This document shows positions 12,680 through 19,772 of a stretch of 44,908 nucleotides of DNA, piece after piece; the stretch's first letter is position 1, and each line of letters begins with the position of its first letter. The notes beneath the pieces were generated by a model that saw only the letters and a program-made list of their open reading frames with translations, made no database searches and was not told where the DNA came from. The DNA is taken from positions 1 to 44,908 of IMG/VR virus record IMGVR_UViG_3300048836_000986. One strand, 5' to 3'. The translations under genes and the position numbers were made by a program. This DNA is from a virus.

Positions 12680-12921
12680 GTAAAATAGCAGGAATTTACC
12701 CGAAAAAATAGACTTTTATTTTCTAAAGTGGGATTTTAACGCGAACAAAACAAGAACACGCGCGCCGAGACAACGCAGCGCGAAAAGTGAAATAATCGCA
12801 ACAACCACCACCAACACGCGCCCGGAAATTCTCGGTCGGCCACCGCCAAAAACAGCACCGATTTTCAGAAAATTATAGGGCGATAATTGTGACCACTATT
12901 TTCCCGAAGTGGGATAAACTT

Positions 12922-12952
12922 ATTAGGAGATGAAAAATTTTCATTTCCTAAT
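12922..12952. repeat. 31-base near-perfect palindrome
   Basis: Arms of 15 bases centred on A12937 (ATTAGGAGATGAAAA against TTTTCATTTCCTAAT) with a single G-T pair. It overlaps one of the GTGGGAT-TTAGGAGATG direct repeats, so it may be a protein-binding site or a cruciform. Confidence 0.85.
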
Positions 12953-13506
12953 CATTTCCGCCGTCTCCGTGCCGCGTGCCAAAAAAACCGCCAAAATGGG
13001 ATTAAAACGCAACCGAAATGAGTGTTAGTCTAAAGTGGGATTAATTTGTTAGGAGATGGCGGAAATGAAAGGAGATGAAAATTTGGCCTGTCTCCATACG
13101 TTGCAGCCAATGCCAGCAGGCCTCCAGCAAAAAAGTAGGAAACAAAGGAAATGATTTCCAAAAGTCCAGCAGAGCGAAAAAAAGGGCGAAAATGTAGTAT
13201 TGTAGAGGTTTCGCCATTTTGTTTCCTAAGTCTCCGGTTTATTGTGATAAGTGGCACTTATATGTAGTGATATTGTGAAACTACTAACAACTCCCCCAAT
13301 CGTTGCCGGCACAACACTCCAGGACGCTTTAAGAGACGATCAGCGAACCCGCTCCGCCAGCAAAAACGCGCGAAAAACACGCCCAAAATGCGTTAAATTG
13401 CAATGATTGCGAAACGAATACGAAAAACGTTAAGTAATTGTTAATATGATAACTTAGAACGCGCTTTTAGCTGTAGTTTCTGGTAGACTTAAAGCAGGCA
13501 AAAAGA

Positions 13507-13535
13507 GGGACGGCAGCGCGCTAACGCTCCGTCCC
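13507..13535. other. GC-rich hairpin
   Basis: GGGACGG-c-AGCG (13507-13518) pairs with CGCT-CCGTCCC (13525-13535), one bulged base. No T run follows, so it is not a standard terminator. It is preceded by a purine-rich AAAAAGAG. Confidence 0.5.
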
Positions 13536-13714
13536 CGGCCAGTGGCAGCACAACACGCGCGGCAGCAGACCGACACGCAAGCCGGGAGTACTCGCAGCTT
13601 GCCGGCGTGCCCGATCCCAGTGTGGAAAGTGCAAGACCCGCCCCCGGTTAAAATAAGTAGGCCACCCCCGCCGGAAAAACCAATCTGTTACCCACAGACA
13701 CCCGACCTAATTTT

Positions 13715-13745
13715 CAAAATCGCTCTTAGGGCGATTTTTGTTCTG
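13715..13745 (+). terminator. Intrinsic terminator upstream of the methyltransferase promoter
   Basis: CAAAATCGC (13715-13723) pairs with GCGATTTT (13731-13738) and is followed by TTGTTCT. It would insulate the following promoter from transcription arising in the control region. Confidence 0.65.
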
Positions 13746-13761
13746 GGGCGATTTTGGTTTG

Positions 13762-13793
13762 GGGTAGGACAATCCTACCCTGAATGTTATACT
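13762..13793 (+). promoter_or_regulatory. GTAGGA-type promoter before the methyltransferase
   Basis: GGGTAGGA-CAA-TCCTACCC (13762-13780) is the longest version of the repeated operator, with 8-bp perfect arms. A -10 box TATACT (13788-13793) preceded by TG follows at the spacing seen in the other copies. The transcript would start near 13800 and include the structured leader. Confidence 0.6.
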
Positions 13794-13816
13794 GTGAGCT
13801 ATATGAAAACGGCTGG

Positions 13817-13896
13817 GGTTATTCGGGCTGCCACTTGAATAACTTGCGTGCAGTCGAATAACCTCTTGCAAACCTCGTTTTCGTATGGTGGCAGCC
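13817..13896 (+). promoter_or_regulatory. Structured 5' leader with interleaved helices
   Basis: Helix A: GGTTATTCG (13817-13825) with CGAATAACC (13855-13863). Helix B: GGCTGCCAC (13826-13834) with GTGGCAGCC (13888-13896). The order is A-B-A'-B', so the two perfect 9-bp helices can form an H-type pseudoknot or compete. A second, partial A' (GAATAAC, 13837-13843) offers an alternative partner. A T-rich stretch and the AAGGAG ribosome site follow. A very short frame (13804-13839, MKTAGVIRAAT) overlaps helix A and B and could act as a leader peptide. No known riboswitch class was recognised. Confidence 0.6.
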
Positions 13897-13932
13897 ATGC
13901 GGAAGCGGGATTTTTGTTTTTAAGGAGCGCCC

Positions 13933-15108
13933 ATGTCAGAAAACCCGATGCAGTTCCAGTTGTTGCCCTCGCTTTCCGAGCAGGAGTATGAATCGTTGAA
14001 GTCGGATATTGCCGCGCGCGGCGTGATGGTTCCTGTTGAAAAAGATGAAGCCGGGAACATCCTCGACGGCTTCCACCGTTTGCAAATTTGCGCGCAGTTG
14101 GGGATTGAGGATTATCCGGTCACGATCCGCTATTTTCAGACGGACGAGCAAAAAGAAGATTATGCGCTTTCAATCAATCTCTCGCGGCGTCATTTATCAG
14201 TGGAGCAACGTAAAACGTTAGTCGGCACACTGCGTGGGCGCGGTTGGACTTTAGAGCGCATAAGCGGAGTACTCGGAACTGGCGTTGGGACGGTTTCCCG
14301 CGATTTAGATTCAACTTTTCCAAATGGAAAAGTTGAACAACCCGAAAGCACAATCGGCAAAGATGGCAAAAGTCGCCCGACGAAATACAAACCGCGCACC
14401 ATTACGGCGCGCAATAAGAAGGAAGCGGAAAAGGCAACGGATGCGCTCGACTTGATTGGTTGGGATGATGGTGAAATAAAAACCACCGATGAGGTTATGG
14501 ATGAGGCAAAGCGCATGAGCAGTGCCGCGCGCATTGGAAAGCAGCGCGAGGAAATTGCAGAAAAATGTCGGAATCTGCCGGAAGGAAAGTATTCTTGCAT
14601 CGTGATTGACCCGCCCTGGCCGATGCAAAAAATAGAGCGTGAGGAACGGCCAAACCAGATCGGCTTTGATTATCCCACCATGAGCTATGAGGAACTTTTG
14701 AAGTTTCCTTGTGGCGATTTTGCCGCCGATGATTGCCATTTATATCTATGGACAACGCACAAGCATTTGCCGTTTTCTTTTGAGTTGGCCGAGGCTTGGG
14801 GATTCAAATACCAATGCCTGATGACGTGGGTAAAGAATGTGGGAATGACGCCGTTTTCATGGATGTATTCAACCGAACACGTTTTGTTTTGCAAGCGAGG
14901 CAATTTGCCCTTAGACCAGTTGGGACTGCGGCTCGATTTTAACGCGAAAGTGCGTGAGCATTCGCGCAAGCCCGATGAGTTTTATGATCTTGTAAAGCGA
15001 GTATCAGCCGAGCCGCGCATTGATATTTTCAGCAGGGAGGGACGCGATGGCTTTGAATCATGGGGCAGTGAGGCAGGAATGTTTGACCCGGCAACAGCCG
15101 TCGCCTAA
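13933..15108 (+). CDS. ParB-like domain fused to MT-A70 N6-adenine methyltransferase
   Basis: The 391-residue protein begins with a ParB/Sulfiredoxin-like domain (LPSLSEQEYESLKSDIAARGVMVPVEKDEAGNILDGFHRLQI in outline; DGFHR at 45-49), then a helix-turn-helix (RTLERISGVLGTGVGTVSRDL region, about 105-125), and a C-terminal MT-A70 methyltransferase with the catalytic motif DPPWP (226-230) and later SAM-fold motifs (YLWTTHKHLPF, TWVKN, EHVLFCKRGN, KPDEFYDLV). It should methylate adenine in DNA at a site chosen by the N-terminal domains, which could protect phage DNA from restriction. AAGGAG precedes the ATG by 6 bases. Confidence 0.9.
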   Translation: MSENPMQFQLLPSLSEQEYESLKSDIAARGVMVPVEKDEAGNILDGFHRLQICAQLGIEDYPVTIRYFQTDEQKEDYALSINLSRRHLSVEQRKTLVGTLRGRGWTLERISGVLGTGVGTVSRDLDSTFPNGKVEQPESTIGKDGKSRPTKYKPRTITARNKKEAEKATDALDLIGWDDGEIKTTDEVMDEAKRMSSAARIGKQREEIAEKCRNLPEGKYSCIVIDPPWPMQKIEREERPNQIGFDYPTMSYEELLKFPCGDFAADDCHLYLWTTHKHLPFSFELAEAWGFKYQCLMTWVKNVGMTPFSWMYSTEHVLFCKRGNLPLDQLGLRLDFNAKVREHSRKPDEFYDLVKRVSAEPRIDIFSREGRDGFESWGSEAGMFDPATAVA

Positions 15109-15622
15109 CTTTACGCCCGCGCCCAAAGCATACGGCAGTGACCGGAAATGGTCGAATGAGTATATTCCGATGATTCGTAAGATTGTCGGTTTTCATCTGG
15201 TGGTCGAAGCGCCTTTTGAGGATGACTGCAAGCGGGCGACTGATTTGATGGTGTTTCGTGGCCGCGATATGGATATTGCCGCGCGAGTGCGGCGGCACGG
15301 CTACTACGAACGCTATCCCTTTGAATTTACCGTCCGAAGTATGAGGGATTCAGGAGCGGCCACCGAATATGAAAAGATAGTGAAGGGTTGGGGTGATTGG
15401 ATGTTTTATGCGCACGCGGCCAATGACCAAAGGCCAATGTTCGATCAATGGTTCCTTATCAATTTGCACGCCTTGAGAGCGCACCTTATTATGAATCCCG
15501 ATGCGCTCAAAGTGACAATGAAAGACAACAAGGATGGAACGTACTTCAAGGCATTTGATTTGAGAAGTTTCCCCAGTGACCCGCCGATACTCATAGGCAG
15601 CAAAATACCCATCTATAAGTAG
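15047..15622 (+). CDS. Hypothetical phage protein, possibly nuclease-like
   Basis: The 191-residue product overlaps the methyltransferase by 62 bases; the start is fixed by GGGAGGGA just upstream. The central part (KRATDLMVFRGRDMDIAARVRRHGYYERYPFEFTVRSMRDSG in outline) and EKIVKGWGDWMFYAHA form a pattern I have seen in phage hypotheticals near methyltransferases. TDL and FEFTVR could be the D and E-x-(K/R) positions of a PD-(D/E)XK fold, but this is a guess. Unknown function. Confidence 0.65.
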   Translation: MALNHGAVRQECLTRQQPSPNFTPAPKAYGSDRKWSNEYIPMIRKIVGFHLVVEAPFEDDCKRATDLMVFRGRDMDIAARVRRHGYYERYPFEFTVRSMRDSGAATEYEKIVKGWGDWMFYAHAANDQRPMFDQWFLINLHALRAHLIMNPDALKVTMKDNKDGTYFKAFDLRSFPSDPPILIGSKIPIYK

Positions 15623-15645
15623 GATTGTCCTACCTGTGGTAAAAT
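15618..15645 (+). promoter_or_regulatory. GTAGGA-type promoter of the structural operon
   Basis: GTAGGA-TTG-TCCTAC (15619-15633) is followed by the extended -10 TGTGGTAAAAT (hexamer 15640-15645). The gap from the left half to the -10 is 15 bases here against 17 elsewhere. Transcription should begin at or within a base of the ATG at 15653, so the first structural gene may have a leaderless mRNA. Confidence 0.65.
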
Positions 15646-15652
15646 CGGTGTT

Positions 15653-16420
15653 ATGGACGACGGGCGCGAGAAGGACGTGGAAAAGAGTTTTATGGAGATG
15701 ATGGGCATTCGTTTTAATGCGAATGTGGACGAGGTTCGTCAGGGTGGGGAGTTGTTACCGTCGTTGGTGGTGCCGGAGGTGGTGTGGCGTGATTTGCCGG
15801 AGGAAGAGCGTCCTTCGAGTGTGGAAGCGGATTATTACGAGAGTGATTTTCAGTTGGACGAGGCGGCGATGTTGTCGCGTTGGTCGGGTTTGGGTCAGGC
15901 GGGTGCGATTCGTCGTTTGTTTGAGAAGCCGTATTTGGACAGGCAGGCGGAGCGTGTGAATCGTCGTTTGGAGAAGGTGGGTGGTCTGGATGTGACGAAT
16001 CCGGCGTATGACGAGTGGTTTACGAACCGGATGGCGTTGTTGTTTGATGGGTTGTTGGAGGAAGAGATTCATCAGGTATTGGAGAAGCGGGAGGCGGCTC
16101 GTCGCAATGTGGTGACGGAGGCGGGGTTGCAGAATGAGGAATATTGGCGTGTGATGGAGACGAAGGATCGGGCGTTGCATATTCGGAACATGGAGAAGTT
16201 GTTGGGGATGAGTCAGTTGGTGAAGGGCAAGGCGACGGCGATTAACGAGAATCGTAATGAGGTCAAGACGACGATGGAGGATTTGCGTTCTCATGTGCGC
16301 GCGGTGATGAGCGAGCGTGCGGGTATGGAACTGGCTTCGGCGGATATGGAAAAGGCTTTGCCGGAAGGCGTGGTGGACGGCGAAGTGCTGGAAAGCGAGC
16401 GCGAGCGGGTGGAGTTTTGA
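15653..16420 (+). CDS. Candidate terminase small subunit
   Basis: The 255-residue protein lies directly before the large terminase gene, where the DNA-recognition subunit usually sits. It is largely helical; residues 75-90 (AMLSRWSGLGQAGAIRRLFEKP) could be the DNA-binding helix-turn-helix, and later parts look like coiled coil (EEEIHQVLEKREAARRN, ENRNEVKTTMEDLRSH). No direct family signature was seen, so the call rests on position and shape. Up to about base 16290 its codons differ from its neighbours, favouring GAG, CGT and TTG over GAA, CGC and CTG. Confidence 0.5.
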   Translation: MDDGREKDVEKSFMEMMGIRFNANVDEVRQGGELLPSLVVPEVVWRDLPEEERPSSVEADYYESDFQLDEAAMLSRWSGLGQAGAIRRLFEKPYLDRQAERVNRRLEKVGGLDVTNPAYDEWFTNRMALLFDGLLEEEIHQVLEKREAARRNVVTEAGLQNEEYWRVMETKDRALHIRNMEKLLGMSQLVKGKATAINENRNEVKTTMEDLRSHVRAVMSERAGMELASADMEKALPEGVVDGEVLESERERVEF

Positions 16421-16422
16421 GT

Positions 16423-18183
16423 GTGAGTTTGCGTGACCGGGAGAACGCCGAATTGCGCTGGGCTTTTGCGCGGATGTATGTGGAGCCGCGCATCAGGGAA
16501 GCGAGCAATGACGAGAGTGCGCAGGGGTTGTTGCCCAACCACGAGTTCTTGATTCGTTCGACGGCGCGCAAGCAGTGTATTGTCAAGTGCCGCAAGACGG
16601 CGTTTTCCTGGGGCATTGCTCTTGACGCTTTGGCGCGGGCGGCGACGGAGCCGCGTTCGACTTCGATTATTATTTCGTATGATGAGGATGAATCCAAAGC
16701 CAAGAACCGCTTTATTGACTGGATATATGGAGTACTCCCGGCGAAGTTGCAGGACGAGTTGGATATTTCCAGTGGTAGTGAGGAGCGACGGTTAAGCAAC
16801 GGCAGTTTTATCAAGTTCATGTCCAAAGCGCCGACGGGTGCGGGCGCGGCGATTTATTGCGATGAGTTTTCGGTTCGCCCCCGCAACGGGACTTCGCCGG
16901 CGGAGATTCTCACGGCGGCGATTGGCGCGACGACCCACACCGGCGTGATTCGGGTGGGCGGCACGCAGCGCGGCCCCGACACGTTGTTCAACAAGATTGT
17001 GACCGGCGCATGGAAAGATGAACTCACCGAAGGCACGGGGCTTTCGGGTGAGGATATGGCGGGTGCGGAGTGGGAAATCGGCAAATTTCCCTGGTGGGCT
17101 TCCCCGGCTTTGGTGCAGCTTCCCGCGCAAGTGCTGGAAAAAGTAGGCGACGCGCTCAAAGCGGCGCAAATCGCGTATCTGGCGAAAATTCGTCCTCTGG
17201 CCGAAAATCTCCCGACTTCTGAGCGAGTACGGCGTTTTGGCAACGCGCGCCTCAAAGAGCAATACATTTCCTATTGCAAGACGCCGGAACTGGGGCTGGA
17301 GATGTTTCAGCGCGAGTTTGAGATGAAAGTGTTGGACGAAAGTGAGAGTTACTTTCCTCTGGACTTGATTCGCTCCTGCATTGCACCGGCGACGTTGCCC
17401 CCGTATTTTTTCGTGCAGGATTTTTTGAAAGGCGACGAGCCGACCGAAAAAGGCAAAAGCGTGGTGCATCGCGTGGCGGCTGATCTGCGCCGCAGCATAG
17501 AGCGCAATGAGTACGCCGCGACGATGGATGTGGCGCGCGACCATGATTTAGCTGTCATCGCCATTGGCAACAACACCCCGCTCGACCGGACGCTGATGCA
17601 AGTGCGCGGCCTGATTGTGATGGACAAAGTGCCGTTTCCGCATCTGCGCGAACTTTGGTATTACGTTCTGGACAACCTGCCGATTGTGCGCGGCGCGGTA
17701 GATACCACCAAAGGCAGCGTCGGGCGGCAACTGGGCGAAGAAGCGCATATCAAATACGGGCAGCGGAGTTTGATGTTCGAGTTCACCCCGTCCAATCGCC
17801 AAATCGCTGTCGCCGCGATGAAAGGCCGCATGGAAAACGGCGGTTTGGAACTGCCGCCTGCCACCCGCGACGGGCTGATTGAGCGCGAGTTTTTGAGCAT
17901 CAAGCGCAAAACCACCGTCGCCGGCAACGTGATTTTCGATGCCCAGCGCACCGAAGAAGGCCACAGCGATATTTTCATGGCGCTTGCCATGATGGGAACG
18001 CTATTCGACCAGCCGGAAACCGGAATGCCTTACGCTTACTCCCAGTCGCGCCCCGAACCCGACATCGTGCGCGCCATGCCCGGACGAGGCCGCACCTTCG
18101 AGGGCGGGCGCTACTCTTCGCCTTTGCCCGCGCCGCGCGCCCACCACGCCGCTCAAAGATTGCGCGCACTGCGCCGCCCCTGA
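16423..18183 (+). CDS. terL: Terminase large subunit
   Basis: The 586-residue protein has the two-domain terminase layout. The ATPase half shows a Walker-A-like KCRKTAFS (55-62), IIISYDEDESK, and Walker B AAIYCDEFS (D147 E148). The nuclease half shows TMDVARDHDLAVIAI (D369), AVDTTKGSVG (D427) and GHSDIFMALAM (D516), the three acidic positions of the RNase-H-like fold. It cuts concatemeric DNA and pumps it into the prohead. A GTG at 16423 preceded by GGTGGAG is the better start; a TTG at 16417 is in frame. The end is rich in proline and arginine. Confidence 0.88.
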   Translation: MSLRDRENAELRWAFARMYVEPRIREASNDESAQGLLPNHEFLIRSTARKQCIVKCRKTAFSWGIALDALARAATEPRSTSIIISYDEDESKAKNRFIDWIYGVLPAKLQDELDISSGSEERRLSNGSFIKFMSKAPTGAGAAIYCDEFSVRPRNGTSPAEILTAAIGATTHTGVIRVGGTQRGPDTLFNKIVTGAWKDELTEGTGLSGEDMAGAEWEIGKFPWWASPALVQLPAQVLEKVGDALKAAQIAYLAKIRPLAENLPTSERVRRFGNARLKEQYISYCKTPELGLEMFQREFEMKVLDESESYFPLDLIRSCIAPATLPPYFFVQDFLKGDEPTEKGKSVVHRVAADLRRSIERNEYAATMDVARDHDLAVIAIGNNTPLDRTLMQVRGLIVMDKVPFPHLRELWYYVLDNLPIVRGAVDTTKGSVGRQLGEEAHIKYGQRSLMFEFTPSNRQIAVAAMKGRMENGGLELPPATRDGLIEREFLSIKRKTTVAGNVIFDAQRTEEGHSDIFMALAMMGTLFDQPETGMPYAYSQSRPEPDIVRAMPGRGRTFEGGRYSSPLPAPRAHHAAQRLRALRRP

Positions 18184-18253
18184 AAAACCAGCGTGTAAAA
18201 ACGCGCCGTCCTTTCAACTACCCGATTTGTGGTACTAATCTTTGCGAGTTCCT

Positions 18254-18285
18254 GTTGTGAAAAAAAGCGCAGTGTTTTTCACAAC
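18254..18285. terminator. A/T-rich hairpin between terminase and portal
   Basis: GTTGTGAAAAA (18254-18264) pairs perfectly with TTTTTCACAAC (18275-18285) around a 10-base loop. It has the A-stem-T look of a bidirectional terminator but lies inside a head operon, so it may lower rather than stop downstream expression. The rest of the 122-base gap shows nothing else. Confidence 0.6.
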
Positions 18286-18305
18286 TTCCGTCAAAGAAAT
18301 GTTTC

Positions 18306-19772
18306 ATGGGCAAAACAGGCCGTCCTTCCAATCCGCAGCCTTTGACTTTAACGGTCGTGGGCGATGCGCCTTCGGTTTCGAGTGTGAATCCGCGCGCGTC
18401 GGTTTTGGCGTCTGGTGGTGAGCGCGGTTGGACGACGAATGGGCGCGGCTGGCTGAACTTTGAAAATTGGGGCTGGGTATCGAGCGACGAAAAGCAGGAG
18501 ATGCTGCTGGACGCGCAGGTTTCGGCGTTGTTGCATTTGCGGCGTTCGTGGGTTTTGCAGGACGGGGTGCAGATAACCCCGACCGAAGGCGTGTCGCCGA
18601 TGAAGGCGTATCGCCAGATCAACGAAAAGTACGAGCGCGCGGTCAAAGCGGCGGATTTATGCCGTTGGATGCTGTGCAATACGAGCGATTCGTTTCACGA
18701 CACGCTCATGCAGTGGCAGCACGCGGACTGGTGGCGCAATCAGGCGTCGGACTTGATCTGGCGCGAGCAGGAGTGGGGCGAATATGCCGGAAAACTGATG
18801 CTTGACCGGATGCCGGTGTATGGCCCGGATTCGTATCTCATCTGGCGCAAGGACGGGCGCATTATCGGTTTGGAATCGCTGAATGAGCCGCGCGAAAATG
18901 GCCGCCCGAAGGTGTATCCGATTGAAAAGTTCGCCTTGCATCGTTTCAGGCCGGACGCACGGCATCCTCTGGGTAGTGATCTGGCGCGGGTCGCGCAGAT
19001 GGCGCATTTCATCAAGCGCGAAAGCCAGCCGGAGCGATTGAAAAATCTGGCGCAGTTCGGCAGTCCTTACACCTACGCGACCGCGCCCGAAAACGCCGTG
19101 CATCCGGTTCCGCTTTTGGACGCTGACGAAAACGAAATGACGTATCCGGCGGGGCATCCCAAAGCGGGTCAGGTGATTATGGTATCGCCCGCGCGGGCGA
19201 TGCAGGAGAATTTGCGCGAAGGTTTTGAAAGCGGCGGTCAGGGTGTGTTTCCGGGCGGCGCGAGCGTGAATTTGTTGCAGGCGCAGGGCGACGGCAAGAT
19301 TTTCAGCGACATCGCGCGCGACATGAACTGGGAACTGGCGGTGGCAATTCTGGGAACGGGAACGCTGACACAAGAACAAAATTACGGTTCCAACGCGACG
19401 GCCAAGACGGGCAGCGAAACCGTGAATACGCCGATTTTGAGCGATAAAACGGCGCTCGCGGATGTGATTAAGAAAAGTATTTGCACGATGGCGGTCAGGT
19501 ATAACCTGCCGAAAAAATACTGGGACGTGGTGCCGACCGTAACGTGCGGCGACCCCAAAGCGAATTTGTGGGAATCGCTTTTGACGACGCTGTTGAATAC
19601 CATGCCCGCCGAGCAAGCCATCGAAATCGGCGGCGAGTTGGCAAGACGGAACGGTTTGCCGGATTTGGATTTTGCAAGATTGCGCAAGATGGCGCAAAAC
19701 GGCGAATTGCCGGTGAATACGATTCCGCAAAGCAACGGGCAAAGTGATAACGGGAGTACTCAAACGCAATGA
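18306..19772 (+). CDS. Portal protein (DUF935/Mu gp29-like)
   Basis: The 488-residue protein follows the terminase and precedes the head protease, the standard portal position. Features fitting the family are the N-terminal strand and loop (NWGWVSSDEKQEMLLDAQVSALLHLRRSWVLQDG in outline), a wing region (SDLARVAQMAHF), and the clip region (WELAVAILGTGTLTQEQNYGS, then NTPILSDKTALADVIKKSICTMAVRYNLPKKYW). It should form the 12-subunit ring through which DNA enters and leaves. A copy of GAGTACTC lies in its last codons. Confidence 0.75.
   Translation: MGKTGRPSNPQPLTLTVVGDAPSVSSVNPRASVLASGGERGWTTNGRGWLNFENWGWVSSDEKQEMLLDAQVSALLHLRRSWVLQDGVQITPTEGVSPMKAYRQINEKYERAVKAADLCRWMLCNTSDSFHDTLMQWQHADWWRNQASDLIWREQEWGEYAGKLMLDRMPVYGPDSYLIWRKDGRIIGLESLNEPRENGRPKVYPIEKFALHRFRPDARHPLGSDLARVAQMAHFIKRESQPERLKNLAQFGSPYTYATAPENAVHPVPLLDADENEMTYPAGHPKAGQVIMVSPARAMQENLREGFESGGQGVFPGGASVNLLQAQGDGKIFSDIARDMNWELAVAILGTGTLTQEQNYGSNATAKTGSETVNTPILSDKTALADVIKKSICTMAVRYNLPKKYWDVVPTVTCGDPKANLWESLLTTLLNTMPAEQAIEIGGELARRNGLPDLDFARLRKMAQNGELPVNTIPQSNGQSDNGSTQTQ

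Larger units (their letters stand above)
12680..13714. other. Non-coding control region, candidate origin or operator cluster
   Basis: About 1 kb with no convincing gene, between divergently transcribed modules. It contains four AARRTGGGAT repeats (12725, 12906, 12993, 13032), a direct repeat of about 26 bp (12907-12932 and 13033-13058, ending TTAGGAGATG), a 31-base palindrome (12922-12952), a long-range inverted repeat (12952-12968 with 13052-13068), a palindrome GGAAATGATTTCC (13147-13159), AT-rich stretches near 13380-13470, and a GC hairpin (13507-13535). This is the usual content of a phage replication origin or a multi-operator switch. Confidence 0.55.

Noticed and set aside
13030-13257. 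75-residue reverse frame in the control region
   Set aside because: GTG start without a ribosome site, overlaps several repeats, and shows no family features.
13542-13838. 98-residue forward frame
   Set aside because: It runs through a terminator and a promoter with a structured operator, which a gene would not normally do.
18657-19769. Reverse frame of 370 codons opposite the portal gene
   Set aside because: Arginine- and histidine-rich product without family features, opposite a well-supported gene.
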